A DNA stretch of 64,000 nt, taken from positions 23,506,316 through 23,570,315 of the forward strand of contig NC_135219.1 in NCBI RefSeq assembly GCF_052324685.1, given 5' to 3'. The notes beneath the pieces are model-generated. The model was given only the letters and a program-made list of their open reading frames with translations, was not told the origin of the DNA and made no database searches. Positions 1 to 28,900 of this stretch are shown one piece after another. The position numbers and the translations under genes were made by a program. The stretch is from Brachyhypopomus gauderio (lineage: Eukaryota > Chordata > Actinopteri > Gymnotiformes > Hypopomidae). Numbering within the stretch: the stretch's first letter is position 1; every line of letters begins with the position of its first letter.

Positions 1-3000
1 TGATAGCATTTCTCAGGTGTAGGAATTTGGAGTGATGGAAACTGCCTACAGAATGTAACACTGATGGAACAAGAGTGTGCCAACGTTAGTCATGCAGAAT
101 GCTCACGTTATACACATTACAAGCCCTAGTTTCTTAGGTTTGTTTTTCTTATGTCAAGATATTTGTGTATGCAGGAAGCACATCAAACAGAATGACATGG
201 CTGTTAATGTTGTTATATTCTATATTTTGACATGCACCTGGTTCTCTGATCTACTACCTTCATGTCATGTGGTGTGCAGCTGACTGTCTTCTACCTTCAT
301 GTCATGTGGTGTGCAGCTGACTGTCTTCTACCATCATGTCATGTGGTGTGCAGATAACTGTCTTCTACCTTCATGTCATGTGGTGTGCAGATTACTGTCT
401 TCTACCTTCATGTCATGTGGTGTGCAGCTGACTGTCTTCTACCTTCATGTCATGTGGTGTGCAGCTGACTGTCTTCTACCTTCATGTCATGTGGTGTGCA
501 GCTTACTGTCTTCTACCATCATGTCATGTGGTGTGCAGATAACTGTCTTCTACCTTCATGTCATGTGGTGTGCAGATGACTGTCTTCTACCTTCATGTCA
601 TGTGGTGTGCAGCTGACTGTCTTCTACCTTCATGTCATGTGGTGTGCAGCTGACTGTCTTCTACCTTCATGTCATGTGGTGTGCAGCTGACTGTCCTCTA
701 CCTTCATGTCATGTGGTGTGCAGATAACTGTCTTCTACCTTCATGTCATGTGGTGTGCAGATAACTGTCTTCTACCTTCATGTCATGTGGTGTGCTCTTT
801 CTACAGTAAGACTCATCAAAGATGTGTGTGGCTGCATGCAGCAGCAACCTCTGACATGTTAGACTTTAACCAATGGCATGTTTTGAAGACACAGTATGAC
901 ACAGGCAGGCATGGAGCTAACCCTGAGCCAAGCTTCTTATAAATCGCTTCATGCCTAGAACCACGCTGTTTCCTCCTTCACCATGCCACTGAGGTCAGAG
1001 GTCACGGGCGACACGTCGTTATGCCGATGCACACCGGGACATCCCGGGAACACTCGACATTTACTCCTGACAGGAGCTTGGTAATGTCAGCGGAGCACCA
1101 ACGCTCCCCTCTGCTCCCCCAACTAGTGATTGCCATGAAGCGACCCCTGACCTTAGTACTGACCTCAGTGCTGACCCCGGAGCCTCCTGTTGGTCTAGCT
1201 ACAGCTTAAAAACACCTCACCCAACAGAAGCACACTAACAGCATGGCCATTTACAGCTAGTAGACCTCGGGCATCAGGGTCAGTATTAGTGTCTAGCTAG
1301 CCTGGCATTTGCTACATAGGGGGAAACTTCATACCTCACTAGCTTGGGCATCTAAAATGTAGATTTGTACAATTTGAAACAGAGGGCTTAAAGTATGGGC
1401 CACTATTATTTATTGAGGAATGCATATTTAAAAATAGATCCCAGCAGCAACAGTGCATAAAGAACCGGACAGACATCCAAAGATCTTTAGCGGCTGCAGA
1501 CCAATGACCACGGGGGACTGTGCTTTTGGAATGAGAGAGAGCACACAAATAGCTCCATTATTTTACACCCTGAGAAAGGAAAGGAGGAAGACAGAGAGTG
1601 ACAGTGTGAGATAGGGCCGTGGAGGCAGGGAGGATGGGGGGGGGGGTAACCTTTTTCTCTCTTGCCGTCCACCACGGTTCAGCGAGACAGTCTACAAAGG
1701 TCCGTCCTGTCAAATACAGGCACCGCCAGCAGCAGCAGAGGTAGCAGAGGATAAATAGATGGGTGTGAATATGCAGGGAGCCGCTGGAGATGAAGAACCA
1801 TCTCCCTCTCCAGCACCCGCTGGCTGCGTCACGATAAGTAAGTCTGAAAGGAAGTTTTGACACGTGCCCATTTCATTGTGCCATAGCTATATTTACCAAG
1901 CGATTTAATCAATGACATGGATGGAAAATATATGGGAACACATATATTTTGTGACTGGTGGAATCTGTTTTTTTTTTTTAGCAATAACCTCAGGAGCTTC
2001 TGATCCATTCCACACAATAGTTTGAGGTGATCTGGCATATTTCTCTATTTTTTAAATAATGCCACAGCATCATAATAAGACCAAAGTGGAAACTAACTGA
2101 AATGTTAAAATAGGGAATTTTAAAATAGGGAAGATCTCCTAGGCTCATGCTAGGGCAGAGATAGAGTCAGGTGTGACGAGAAAGTGGCCAACCAGTTATA
2201 CTAATCATTTATTAAACTACAAGGGATTACAAAATTCAGGACTAGATTTGGATTCTAATGTAAGATATTTCTTCACACTGGTGCTATTTAGTAAATGATC
2301 ATGTTACATTTTTGTAGATGCTGACATCCTTGCAGCTGTAATCATGCTGTCAATGTGTACGTAATCTTGAAGCGTCTAACAAAGCGTTTTGGCATAATGA
2401 CTGTTGTGATTCTGCAGGACGTTAGTGGAGACTCCCCTTCGGCTGCGAGGAAAATTCCCGAAAGGTCAGTGAAACTGAACGATCGTTTCAAGTACAGGGA
2501 CGTCAGCCCTGTCTCTGCTGCCCTCTTGACCTGCTTAAATGTGCTTCATTTCAGACCTACAACACGGAATCACTTCTCAATTCCTCAACAGTTTAAGTAA
2601 CACACTTGACCCGTGTGTCTTGCCTGCTGGTGCTACACTAGAAAATGTCTCCCGAATTTTGAAAGCTGTAGGCCAGCTGCACAAATTTCTATTCCTGACG
2701 CCATGTGTCAAATCAACAAAATCTCCAAGTAATGGATGAATCAGAGTGCAAAGAGGTCGCCACTCAGGGCTGAAGGGTGTAACAAGCTGACGTGATACAT
2801 TTATACAGTTATCGGCCTTCAACGTCAAACTATAATCGACATCTGTCATCTTCAAAAAGACGCCACGTAGCGTTTGGGCAAAAACAGAGGAACCAATCAA
2901 CGCTACACCGTCCTCACGCATCAATGCAGCACCGCCGTGTCCAATCAGGACCAGATCGTGAAAACAACACGGCAGGTTCATTTCTGCTGACTGGAGCCAC

Positions 3001-6000
3001 AATTACTGGACCGTGGCGTGAGGCCGCTGTTCGTACGGCTACGTCGCTTGTTACGTATGGCCATCGGGGTGACAGTCCCTATCCTCAAAGTACACGTGAT
3101 GTTCTACAGAGCCTCGGCTATAAACATGGCACAGAAGGACATAGTATATTTGGCAAGACGTTTGATTTAGAGTCAGTGATCAGTTTGAAAGAGGCATACA
3201 TACAACATACCCAGGTACAATATATATATGTATATATGAATGTATATTATTTTAAGGGATTAAAGACTACCAATGTGATGTTTATTATCAAAAAGCTCCA
3301 TTTCTCTCCAAGATACTAGAGAGATTCTACTAGAGAGAAGATTCTACTTCAGTCCTGTCTGGACACTGACACTCCCCCTTGATCCTTTTCTATCTGGTTT
3401 CCACAGCGCTGAAACTGTTCTGGTTCTATTAGAATCAGAAATGATCTGTGAGCTGCTGTCTCTGATTTTCTTGTGGTTCCACTTCTCCTTGATCTCAGCA
3501 TTTGACACCACGTCTCACTCACGTCTTCTGGAAGGACCCCTAATATGACCATATCCATACCTCCGCTCTCTTCCTCCAACACACGTTTTTGTTATGTGCT
3601 GTACGATACCTCCTACTCCCTCTGTATAATGCGTCCTTGAGCTTCTAGAAAGGCACATTAAAATGTAATGATTTTATTATTATTAAAGTTACATTAGCCA
3701 TTTGCTCAAATCATACATAATTGTTACTCAACACTCAGGCCCCTCTGCTGCACAAAACAGCTCTAATCAGTGTAATTAGCAGGAGCGCATGAACCCAGAC
3801 TGTAGTCGGATTAGCATTCGCCACACAGTGGCTTGGCCATTAAGTTCATGATTGCATGATAGGGTCGTGATGTCGTTCTATACGAGACCTCCTCCCTCGC
3901 TCTCTCTCTCCTTTACGTCCAGCCTGTCTCGTCTGTCTGGTCTCTCCTCCACACACGCGTAATGCTGACGGCTCCGTTAGCCGCAGGCGGTTCTCAGCAT
4001 CTCCGTCTCCGTCGGTGCTGGTAGGGCGAGACACTTGAGAAGGATTAGCCGTGTCCCGCAGTGCAGGACCATCGCCCGTGGCAGGACACGCAGGGACGAG
4101 AGACAGATGAAAGACGCTGGGAGGGAGAGGGCGGCAGGGCTGGAGGAGGGGGCCGTGGAGAAGTGTGTGAGCGGGGCGGTGGCCACCTGTTCTGTCAAAC
4201 AGGTGTGGATATGGATCCTTCTGGTTTTGGTCCATTTCTCAGGTCCTGGACGACCTTTGCTATGCCCGAATACACTCATTTAAACTTATTAAGAGTGTTT
4301 ATCCATTGGGTTGTCAAGTGTTTTGGAGCAGGGAGGCACTAATAATATATATATATATATATTAACATATATAATGGAAAGAAGACTAAAAATAATACTT
4401 ATTACTATCCATCAGTTTGTCACTACTAATATTTTCAAGTTAAATGGTTAATAAGTGCTACACATCGATTGATTTTCATTTGATGTGTCATTATATTAGT
4501 ACCAAGAGCTTAAATAGGCTGTAATATGTAATGTCATAAAGTATTCATTCGTGAACCCACTACGTTTGCGGCAGGTTTCACTGTTCCTGGCCAGCAGGGT
4601 AAAACATGCTTCCCTGGGTCAGCGGGACCATCCATATGGGGTCCTGCTCTCTTCCCCAGGACCCACAAGCTTAGCCATGTTTCCCATTAAAGAGGGGAGT
4701 CAGCATTCTGGAGGTTAAGAGGATTAGATGAGGACTAGCATGGCCACGTTGGTCAAGGCAGCGTTCGGGCAGACGGGCCACGACAGAGTGGGTCTTTGGA
4801 AGCGAAAGATGACTAAACACAGTAAGCCTCGGTTTAACAGGGTGCTTTTGACACGGTCTTTGAGACCTGGGCCATTTCAGCTGTGGGGTACACCCTCGAG
4901 GGGTAATGTCAGGACCTGTCATGGGGGTGTGACATAGTTTTTTAGATTAAAAATCACACATGGAAATATTTTAACAGCTGTGAAACTATTCTGCCAGGAA
5001 CCTTAAGCAATTATTTGCTCACTAGGTGTCTAGAACGTTGTCCTGTAGAGCAGGATTAGATTAGATTAGAACTTTTACATCCCTTCGGGAGGGTGCTTGA
5101 TTCTCCTGATTTTTAATATGCTTAATTCATAACTCTAGAACCTAAATCATAACATGTTAATGTTGTCTGACAAAATCCAGAGGTTCATGAGAAGATTGAT
5201 TAAGGAAGGATATGTGGACGTTCCCCATTTTAAAGAAATTTGTAACTGAATGAATTTGGATGCTACAATGAAGGCAAATTCAATAATTCCCAACAACTTC
5301 CTAAACATCTCAGGACATTTCAGTGTTTTAAAGAGCATCAAACACAGCTCAGCACGACTGGGATCATAGTCCCTTCATGCTAACATCATCTGACCAGTTT
5401 GATGCTCTTCTGGACATTTCAGGAGCCTTTAAGAGGCGATTTGATTCAGCCCCTCTACAGAATGTGGGCGGTCAGTCAAGGTAAAACTCAGGACTCATGT
5501 GCTTTTGTCATTGCCCTCAATGTGGGTCTGCAAAGCATCAAAATCAAGAACTGTTCAGAGGCTAAAAATCTTTGTAACAGAAGTTTGAAAAACTCTTGAA
5601 AATACAAATATACAAAACAATTGAAAATATATGATTAAATATAAAATTTAAGACTAGCCTGCCTCTCCACCCCACACATCAAAATCCTGTTGAAATACTG
5701 GCCTAAACAAGCGTCTCAGTCCTGCCCTGACCACGGGAATACATCACTGGTACAGGACGGTTGGTGTATGAAATATTGCTACTGGTATCCTTACATCAAT
5801 AAGTTCCAAAGGCAAAATCTCAAAATCTGGATTCAGGGTGTGATGGTTTCTTTGAAAAATGCACCGACAGCTGTGGTGTGGCAGTCAGTGAGTGTGTGTG
5901 TGTTACAGCTCAGGACCAATAAGAGGTCATGACGTTTCAAAGCAGACATTGAAGGGTCTCCGTGCACCCATCCTTAAGGCCAACAGAATCATCTGAGAAA

Positions 6001-6463
6001 TAGCTCCATCTAGTGATCGAACACAAACTAAGAGCAAAAGCGACAGAAATGATTGCACACACCTCTGATGTTAACCCCTCTGTTTCTGCTGGGAATTGGA
6101 CAAACAACAAACATGACTCCATTTTTTTATCCATCAAAGTGATTTTTTATCAGAAGACAGGGAAAAATTATAAAAAAAAAATTATTTTCTTTCCACTTTG
6201 AACAATACTACGAAAATGTTCCCTCAAGGCTTTGGCAATGCGCGCAAGTCCGGGGTTCAGGATCGCAGACGAGCTGCAGAGTCCTACTGAGCGTGCTCAG
6301 ATCGAGAGCCCATTCTGCGAAAGCATCTGCCGCACACTGCGAAGTAAACAAGCCATAAAAATAAACGCAGAAACTACAAAAATAAGAAGCGGGGACACGT
6401 CCCGGGGCTCAGGCTTCCACACGCCTGGGGTCTGCTCCATACGGGCCCCCGCGGGGAGGAGAG
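1..6463. other. Gene-poor stretch beyond the cpsf2 3' end
   Basis: I see no coding exon that I can support here. The longest open frames (for example 2577-3002 minus and 2792-3319 plus) resemble no family I recognise, overlap each other on opposite strands, and lack consistent splice sites. The segment contains the 37-bp minisatellite at 256-797, a short TA run near 4346-4362, and AT-rich unique sequence. The part nearest 6463 should hold the cpsf2 3' untranslated region, since that gene ends at 6464 on the minus strand. I did not find a clear AATAAA on the minus strand just below it. Confidence 0.6.
256..797. repeat. 37-bp minisatellite, about 14.6 copies
   Basis: A 37-bp unit containing the core ATGTCATGTGGTGTGCAG is repeated head to tail. 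Successive cores start at 261, 298 and so on at 37-base spacing. Units differ by single bases, such as CTGACTGTC versus ATAACTGTC. Because 37 is not a multiple of three, the array gives short spurious open frames in all phases. I see no function. Confidence 0.95.
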
Positions 6464-18034
<11,571 letters not shown>

Positions 18035-18049
18035 TATCACGACAGAGAT

Positions 18050-19628
18050 CTGTCAGTCTACAACGAGAGAAAGCAACGAGATGAAAAAGAGTCAAGTCCA
18101 ATGAAATCAAACATTACAGTAACCTGGTACCACGGAACCGGTTATAGTGGTCAACAGAACCTCACACACACTAACTGCAGGTTACTGTGCAGTATTGTAA
18201 GCTAAGCTGTTGCTGAAAGCTTCGTATCACTCACGTCTAAAAGTGTCTATTTTACCTCAACTCAAACGTGTCTAATGTACCTCAACTCAAACGTGTCTAA
18301 TGTACCTCAACTCAAACGTGTCTAATGTACCTCAACTCAAACGTGTCTAATGTACCTCAACTCAAATGTGTCTAATGTACCTCAACTCAAACGTGTCTAA
18401 TGTACCTCAACTCAAACGTGTCTAATGTACCTCAACTCAAACGTGTCTAATGTACCTCAACTCAAACGTGTCTAATGTACCTCAACTCAAACGTGTCTAA
18501 TGTACCTCAACTCAAATGTGTCTAATGTACCTCAACTCAAATGTGTCTAATGTACCTCAACTCAAACGTGTCTAATGTACCTCAACTCAAACGCTGTTGT
18601 TAGCCGCGGGCTAACCGACACTAGCACAGGATGAAGGGAAACCCAGTTTATGAGCGACTCAAGATTAGCCACTCAGCTAGCCGGCTAATGTAACTGAAGA
18701 AACATCAATCTAAACGATATAAACACCATCATACCCGACGGTTTGCTACAAGTGCTACACGTATTTCACATGAACGTGTTTTCCGAACATTCCCGAAGGT
18801 TTTCTCGCTAACATCGCTGTTCATTCATGTCGGAGCCGCGCGAGACACACTACAGTTCCGCCGCTACAGTCCGGGGTCAGCGGGACGTACCACCTGTACT
18901 ACTAAAACACAGAATCACATTTATCTGCCGTTTCAGAATTTGCTCCATGAACCTTATATTTTTTGTTGAGTAACCTGTTCTGATCAATTAGGTATTCGTT
19001 AAATTGAATGTATGTTGTCTGATTAAACCAGCAGGAGTAAAATAAGTAAAATGAGATATTTTCAGTTGGTACGGCTCAGTGACCTCTGGACATCGCAGAG
19101 AAGCGCGAGACGGGGAGACCAACCTGAGGTAAAAGTGTTATCAACGTTTGGAACAACAGTTATGTCCGCTTGCTCAATCATGTTTTATTTTATCATTTTC
19201 GATATCTAGTTAAAACAGTGCCCGGTAAACGTGTTCTGGTTAAATGTATTTTAGGTGGGATTTAAGTAGCAAGCTAGCATTGCGGCCTATGGGTGTCATT
19301 GACTTTAGCACCGTGGCTAACGCTACATAAACAGCACTGTACACAACTTACACAGATAAACAGCAGCGTGCGCGACCAAATCGCCATTGTAAAAGATTCT
19401 ACTTCGTAATTCTGCAAGATAATGTCGTTACATTGCCCATTTTATGTTCGTATACTTGAAACAGTGCAGTAAACTAGCTAGTTGAGAGGTCGTTTGTTAA
19501 CCATGCAGTGAGTGCTGAATGAACTGTTCACTCTTTCCTATGTGTTCTTCACTGTTCACTCTTCACAGTGTGTTCTTCACTGTTCACTCTTCACAGTGTG
19601 CTCTTTCTCCTCTCCCCTTATAGGCACC
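18050..19628. promoter_or_regulatory. Divergent promoter region of cpsf2 (minus) and ndufb1 (plus)
   Basis: The two genes are head to head with about 1.6 kb between start codons. An acceptor at 18050/18051 just above the cpsf2 start shows that cpsf2 has an upstream non-coding exon. For ndufb1 a plausible non-coding first exon ends at 19128 with donor GAG|GTAAAAG and joins the acceptor TATAG|GCACC right before the ATG at 19629. Sequence around 18810-18900 is CpG-rich (GAGCCGCGCGAG, GTTCCGCCGCTA), as expected for a TATA-less bidirectional promoter. The exact start sites are inferred, not seen. Confidence 0.6.
18240..18597. repeat. 25-bp minisatellite, about 14 copies
   Basis: The unit TGTCTAATGTACCTCAACTC plus AAACG repeats at 25-base spacing, with a few C-to-T changes (AAATG). 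It lies between the cpsf2 coding start and the divergent promoter, in the presumed first intron of cpsf2. The first unit differs (TCTATTTTACC). Confidence 0.95.
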
Positions 19629-19923
19629 ATGGTGAACTTCGTGTCCTTGGTGCGCGAGCACTGGGTAAATGTACTGGTACCATTAGGCTTTGTGGTCGGG
19701 GTCTACCTGGACAGGTTGAACGACCAGAAACTGACAGCGTTCAGAAACAAGAGTGCATTGTACAAGAGGTTTGTTTTTACAGCACCAACAGCTAATTAAT
19801 GTAACATTTCATTTGATATATAAAATTTATAAAACAACTTTTGAGTCAATGTTGCCCAGACCCGTAAAAATGCCTCTCCACTGCAGGGAGCTGAAGCCCG
19901 GTGAGGAGTTCACGTGGAAGTGA
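19629..19923 (+). CDS. ndufb1: ndufb1: NADH dehydrogenase 1 beta subcomplex subunit 1
   Basis: This is a small accessory subunit of mitochondrial respiratory complex I, in the membrane arm. Two coding exons, 19629-19768 and 19887-19923, join AAG-AG|G-GAG and encode 58 residues, the same length as the human protein. The N terminus [20 protein letters not shown] leads into one membrane segment (about residues 10-28). Conserved LTAFRNKS and the C-terminal [11 protein letters not shown] follow. The ATG follows directly on a splice acceptor at 19621-19625 in good context. A poly(A) signal is at 20144. It is divergent from cpsf2 and convergent with riox1; the neighbourhood with cpsf2 is conserved in mammals. 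Confidence 0.96.
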
Positions 19924-20143
19924 GGAGACTCTTCACATATTTATTGGATCGCCTGCTCTGCTGTTCATTTCTGCATTATGACTTCAAAACTGTAAATGAC
20001 TTTTCATTAATGTCTGGTGTAAAATACATGGAGAGAACACAGACCGCTTTTGTTGGTATTTTTCTTCAGTTACCAGATTATCTGTGCTCACTGTGCTGTT
20101 AGTGAATACTAAAAATCTTAGTGATCTTTCTCTGATTATTTTA

Positions 20144-20149
20144 AATAAA
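20144..20149 (+). terminator. Poly(A) signal of ndufb1
   Basis: AATAAA on the plus strand, about 220 bases after the ndufb1 stop codon. It is the first canonical hexamer downstream. Confidence 0.75.
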
Positions 20150-20513
20150 AATTGTTCAAATGTGAATAGTTTACATAAAATATATAAAGTACATTACTAC
20201 ACAAAGCAAAACCCCAGACGCATAAATTTAAACCTATTTATACCTATAGATCACTCCTAATATTTTCAGGAGCAGAGTTTAGGATCTATAATAATAGTTT
20301 TTCCTTTAAAGCACTGGTATATATCTCGTGTTTACTGGGCACAAGCATGTTGGTTGGCATCAGTAACTCTGTCCTTGTTAGATGTGTCGAACATTAAAAA
20401 CAGCTTCATACTGATCAACGGCAATCACAATGAAAACTCAAAACTGTAATGTAAATTATTTACTGCAGACATTCTGGGTATTTGACCGCCGTGCATAAAA
20501 TACACTATTGATA

Positions 20514-20519
20514 TTTATT
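20514..20519 (-). terminator. Poly(A) signal of riox1
   Basis: TTTATT on the plus strand reads AATAAA on the minus strand, about 105 bases after the riox1 stop. ndufb1 and riox1 transcripts therefore converge with only about 350 bases between their signals. Confidence 0.7.
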
Positions 20520-20622
20520 CTTGATTTTTTTTTTCTCCATATCCATGAAAAAGATCTGAAAAGTACAACAAAGACCATATTCTTGGGCTCGGTGCATGTT
20601 GACTGAATTCAACAAAAAATTT

Positions 20623-24940
<4,318 letters not shown>

Positions 24941-25439
24941 GCTGCTCCCGTCTCAACACACGTTCTACAGGGAAACGTGAGGCCCGGGTTGCCAGGTCTC
25001 GTCACTAAACTCCCTGTTTAAGTGCTGGAATAGAAATGGAATTCAAGCATCAACACGTGTCATCATCGGAGAATCTTCTGACACACTAGTCCTTATTCCT
25101 AAACCCGGGACGAAGGTTGTTTTATGTCCGAACTAACCTGATTATACACGTTAGGGAATTTAATCACTTGAATAATATTTGAGTCTTCCCTAGTAGAGCA
25201 TGGAAAACAAAAAAATGTAATTCCTACCCAACATGGCAACACACGTTGAGGGTTTTTCTACGCTTTACGGAACATATCCGTTGCTGTTACCGCCACCTGC
25301 TGCCCTGGAGCAGAGGGGCCCTACGCTTTAAAATATCTTTAACTTGTAGATAAACTTGTAGAAAAGTCTGTCTTAACACAAAGTCGGCGTTTGTTTTACA
25401 CCATAGCATATTTTCTCATGTCGACGCACATTAAATTAT

Positions 25440-25800
25440 TCCCCACACGTATGCGCACGTACTTGGGGTTCGTGGGTGCGATGACAGCAGGTCGCCACTA
25501 GGTGGGGCTGTGGCGTCACGCTAAACGGCGGCGTGAACGTTCCCGTCATGCACCAGTCGCGACGCTCGCCTGGCTGCCGTAACAATGCAGCTGTGATCGG
25601 TGTCCGTTCCGCTAACCGAGCCGGACCCGCCCGTGTTCACCGCGCTTACCCGCCGTGTGGCGGTCCGTTCGGTTCCTCGCCTACGTAAATAACGGCGTGT
25701 ACGGAGCTGCTCCACCGCGGGATGTCGTTTGTGTTTCCGCTGCAGAGATTCGCACCGGGTAAGAAACGCAGCTAGCCGTCGCTAACGGACACGTCCTCGG
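25440..25800 (+). promoter_or_regulatory. CpG-rich segment with a candidate first exon ending at 25758
   Basis: This stretch is far richer in CpG than its surroundings (for example GGCGGCGTGAACG, CAGTCGCGACGCTCGCC, CGTAAATAACGGCGTG), which suggests a promoter. At 25722 an ATG opens 12 codons (MSFVFPLQRFAP) that run into a strong donor CCGG|GTAAGA at 25759. I do not recognise the peptide. If this exon is spliced to the extl3 acceptor at 49148, the ATG becomes a short upstream frame that stops after PDWMSG. It may therefore be the non-coding first exon of extl3. It could also belong to an unseen gene, or share promoter activity with riox1, whose start codon is about 0.8 kb away. Confidence 0.45.
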
Positions 25801-25861
25801 TGGTTCCGACGGTCCTGGGTCGGTTCGAGCCCCACAGACACCGGAGTAGAGGTGATGGTAG

Positions 25862-25864
<3 letters not shown>

Positions 25865-25913
<49 letters not shown>

Positions 25914-28900
25914 GTAGAGGCGTTGGTAGAGGTGTGTGTGTTGGTAGTGGTGTGTGTTAGTAGAGGTGTTAGTAGAGGTGTGTGTGTTAGTGGAGGTGTG
26001 TGTGTTAGTAGAGGTTTGTGTGTTGGTAGAGGTGTGGGTGTTGGTAGAGGTGTTGGTAGTGGTGGGTGTTGGTAGGGGTGTTGGTAGAGGTGTGTGTTAG
26101 TAGAGGTGTGTGTTAGTAGAGGTGGGTGTTGGTAGTGGTGTGTGTTAGTATAGGTTTTGGTAGTGGTGGGTGTTAGTAGAGGTGTTGATAGTGGTGGGTG
26201 TTAGTAGAGGTGTTGGTAGTGGAGGGTGTTAGTAGAGGTGTGGGTGTTGGTAGAGGTGTGTGTGTTAGTAGAGGTGTTGGTAGTGGTGTGTGTTAGTAGA
26301 GGTGTTGGTAGTGGTGTGTGTTAGTAGAGGTGTTGGTAGTGGTGTGGGTGTTGGTAGTGGTGTGGGTGTTGGTAGTGGTGTGGGTGTTGGTAGAGGTGTG
26401 GGTGTTGGTAGAGGTGTGGGTGTTGGTAGAGGTGTGGGTGTTGGTAGAGGTGTGGGTGTTGGTAGAGGTGTGGGTGTTGGTAGAGGTGTGGGTGTTGGTA
26501 GAGGTGTGGGTGTTGGTAGAGGTGTTGGTAGAGGTGTGTGTTAGTAGAGGTGTTGGTAGAGGTGTGTGTTAGTAGAGGTGTTGGTAGAGGTGTGTGTTAG
26601 TAGAGGTGTTGGTAGTGGTGGGTGTTGGTAGTGGTGGGTGTTAGTAGAGGTGTTGGTAGTGGTGGGTGTTAGTAGAGGTGTTGGTAGTGGTGGGTGTTAG
26701 TAGAGGTGTTGGTTAGGGATGTCCCGATCCAGCTTTTTGAACTTCCGATCCGATACCGATATTTATTTGCACTTCCGATCCGATACCGATATCGGCCGAT
26801 ACCGATACCGGCCTATCCGAGCATGTATTAAAGTTTAAAGTTATTTAGCCAACTTACTTTGTTGTCAAACTCATGTTGAAAAGCGTTTTACTCTTGATAA
26901 CAAGTAGCCAGCTGAATTAGGTGTGTTTGAATAATACACAATGGTTGGTAAGGAGAAACTGACCTGTTTATTTAGCAATTAATAAACTCAAAATAGACAA
27001 AATATTAAATAACAAACAGAAATAGCATCAGTAAACCAAGGATTAAAAAGCCACAAGTGCAAATAATATTGTAAATTATATAAAAAAAAACACACAACCT
27101 GAGTGGAAAATAGTCTATTATTAACATTAACATTAACATCCATCAGTGCTCTTGAACAAGTGTAAACCAAAGCTTAAAAAAAAATCCGTGCACATATCGT
27201 AAACTAATTAAAAGCAAAATGCCTTCTACTCCACACTTTGCTGCTCCATCCCCATCTATACACTCCCTTCAATTCAAACGTTTCTGCCAGTGTTAGTTGT
27301 GTAGGACCTTTCTTTTTGTCTTCGGTTTTCTTTAGAAACTCGTCATGTTGTTTATGGTGGTATTTCGCTAAATGCTTGATTAGATTGGTGGTATTAAAAA
27401 TTCTTACAGCTTTACCACAACGCTTGACTTTACTGTGGCATATGTTGCACTCTACCTCTTCTTTGTCATCCTTTAAGGTAAAATAATCCCACACAACTGA
27501 CCGATAACTTCAAATTTACACGGCGGTCCGAGATGCCACGGAGCTAAATTGGGGCAGAAACTACGCTCGTGTGCTGAAGGTGTGCTGGAAAATGCGGACC
27601 GGATTTTACTCTCACTAGCAAAAACTGGAATTGATTATCTAAATGGGTGCGCAGGAAAACCGGGATCGGACTTAAAAAAACTGGATCGGGAGTCTGGATC
27701 GGCATTTTCTCGTGTCTGCTGATCCGATACCGATACGCATTTTTTGCTAATATCGGCGGCCGATCCGATCCAAATATCGGATCGGGACAACCCTAGTGTT
27801 GGTAGTGGTGTGTGTTAGTAGAGGTGTGTGTTGATAGGTGTTGGTAGAGGTGTGGGTGTTGGTAGAGGTGTTGGTAGTGGTGTGTGTTAGTAGAGGTGTT
27901 GGTAGTGGTGTGTGTTAGTAGAGGTGTTGGTAGTGGTGTGTGTTAGTAGAGGTGTTGGTAGTGGTGTGTGTTAGTAGAGGTGTTGGTAGTGGTGTGTGTT
28001 AGTAGAGGTGTTGGTAGTGGTGTGTGTTAGTAGAGGTGTTGGTAGTGGTGTGTGTTGGTAGTGGTGTGTGTTGGTAGTGGTGGGTGTTGGTAGTGGTGGG
28101 TGTTGGTAGTGGTGGGTGTTGGTAGTGGTGGGTGTTGGTAGTGGTGGGTGTTGGTAGTGGTGGGTGTTGGTAGTGGTGTTGGTAGAGGTGTGTGTTAGTA
28201 GAGGTGTTAGTAGTGGTGTGTGTTAGTAGGGGTGTGTGTTGGTTGGTAGTGGTGTTAGTAGTGGTGTGTGTTGGTTGGTAGTGGTGTTAGTAGTGGTGTG
28301 TGTTAGTAGTGGTGTTAGTAGCGGTGTGTGTTAGTAGTGGTGTTAGTAGCGGTGTGTGTTAGTAGTGGTGTTAGTAGTGGTGTTAGTAGCGGTGTGTGTT
28401 AGTAGTGCTGTTAGTAGAGGTGTGTGTTAGTAGAGGTGTGTGTTGGTAGAGGTGTGTGTTAGTAGAGGTGTTAGTAGTGGTGTGTGTTAGTAGGGGTGTG
28501 TGTTGGTTGGTAGTGGTGTTAGTAGTGGTGTGTGTTGGTTGGTAGTGGTGTTAGTAGTGGTGTGTGTTAGTAGTGGTGTTAGTAGCGGTGTGTGTTAGTA
28601 GTGGTGTTAGTAGCGGTGTGTGTTAGTAGTGGTGTTAGTAGTGGTGTTAGTAGCGGTGTGTGTTAGTAGTGCTGTTAGTAGAGGTGTGTGTTAGTAGAGG
28701 TGTGTGTTAGTAGAGGTGTGTGTTAGTAGAGGTGTGTGTTAGTAGAGGTGTGTGTTAGTAGAGGTGTGTGTTAGTAGAGGTGTGTGTTGGTAGAGGTGTG
28801 TGTTGGTAGAGGTGTGTGTTGGTAGAGGTGTGTGTTAGTAGAGGTGTGTGTTAGTAGGGGTGTGTGTTGGTTGGTAGTGGTGTTAGTAGTGGTGTGTGTT

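Noticed and set aside
299-616. Cysteine-rich 105-residue frame resembling a small secreted protein
   Set aside because: It is the 37-bp minisatellite read in one phase.
2577-3002. A 141-residue minus-strand frame near the left edge
   Set aside because: No recognisable family, an overlapping opposite frame of similar length, and no supporting splice or promoter signals.
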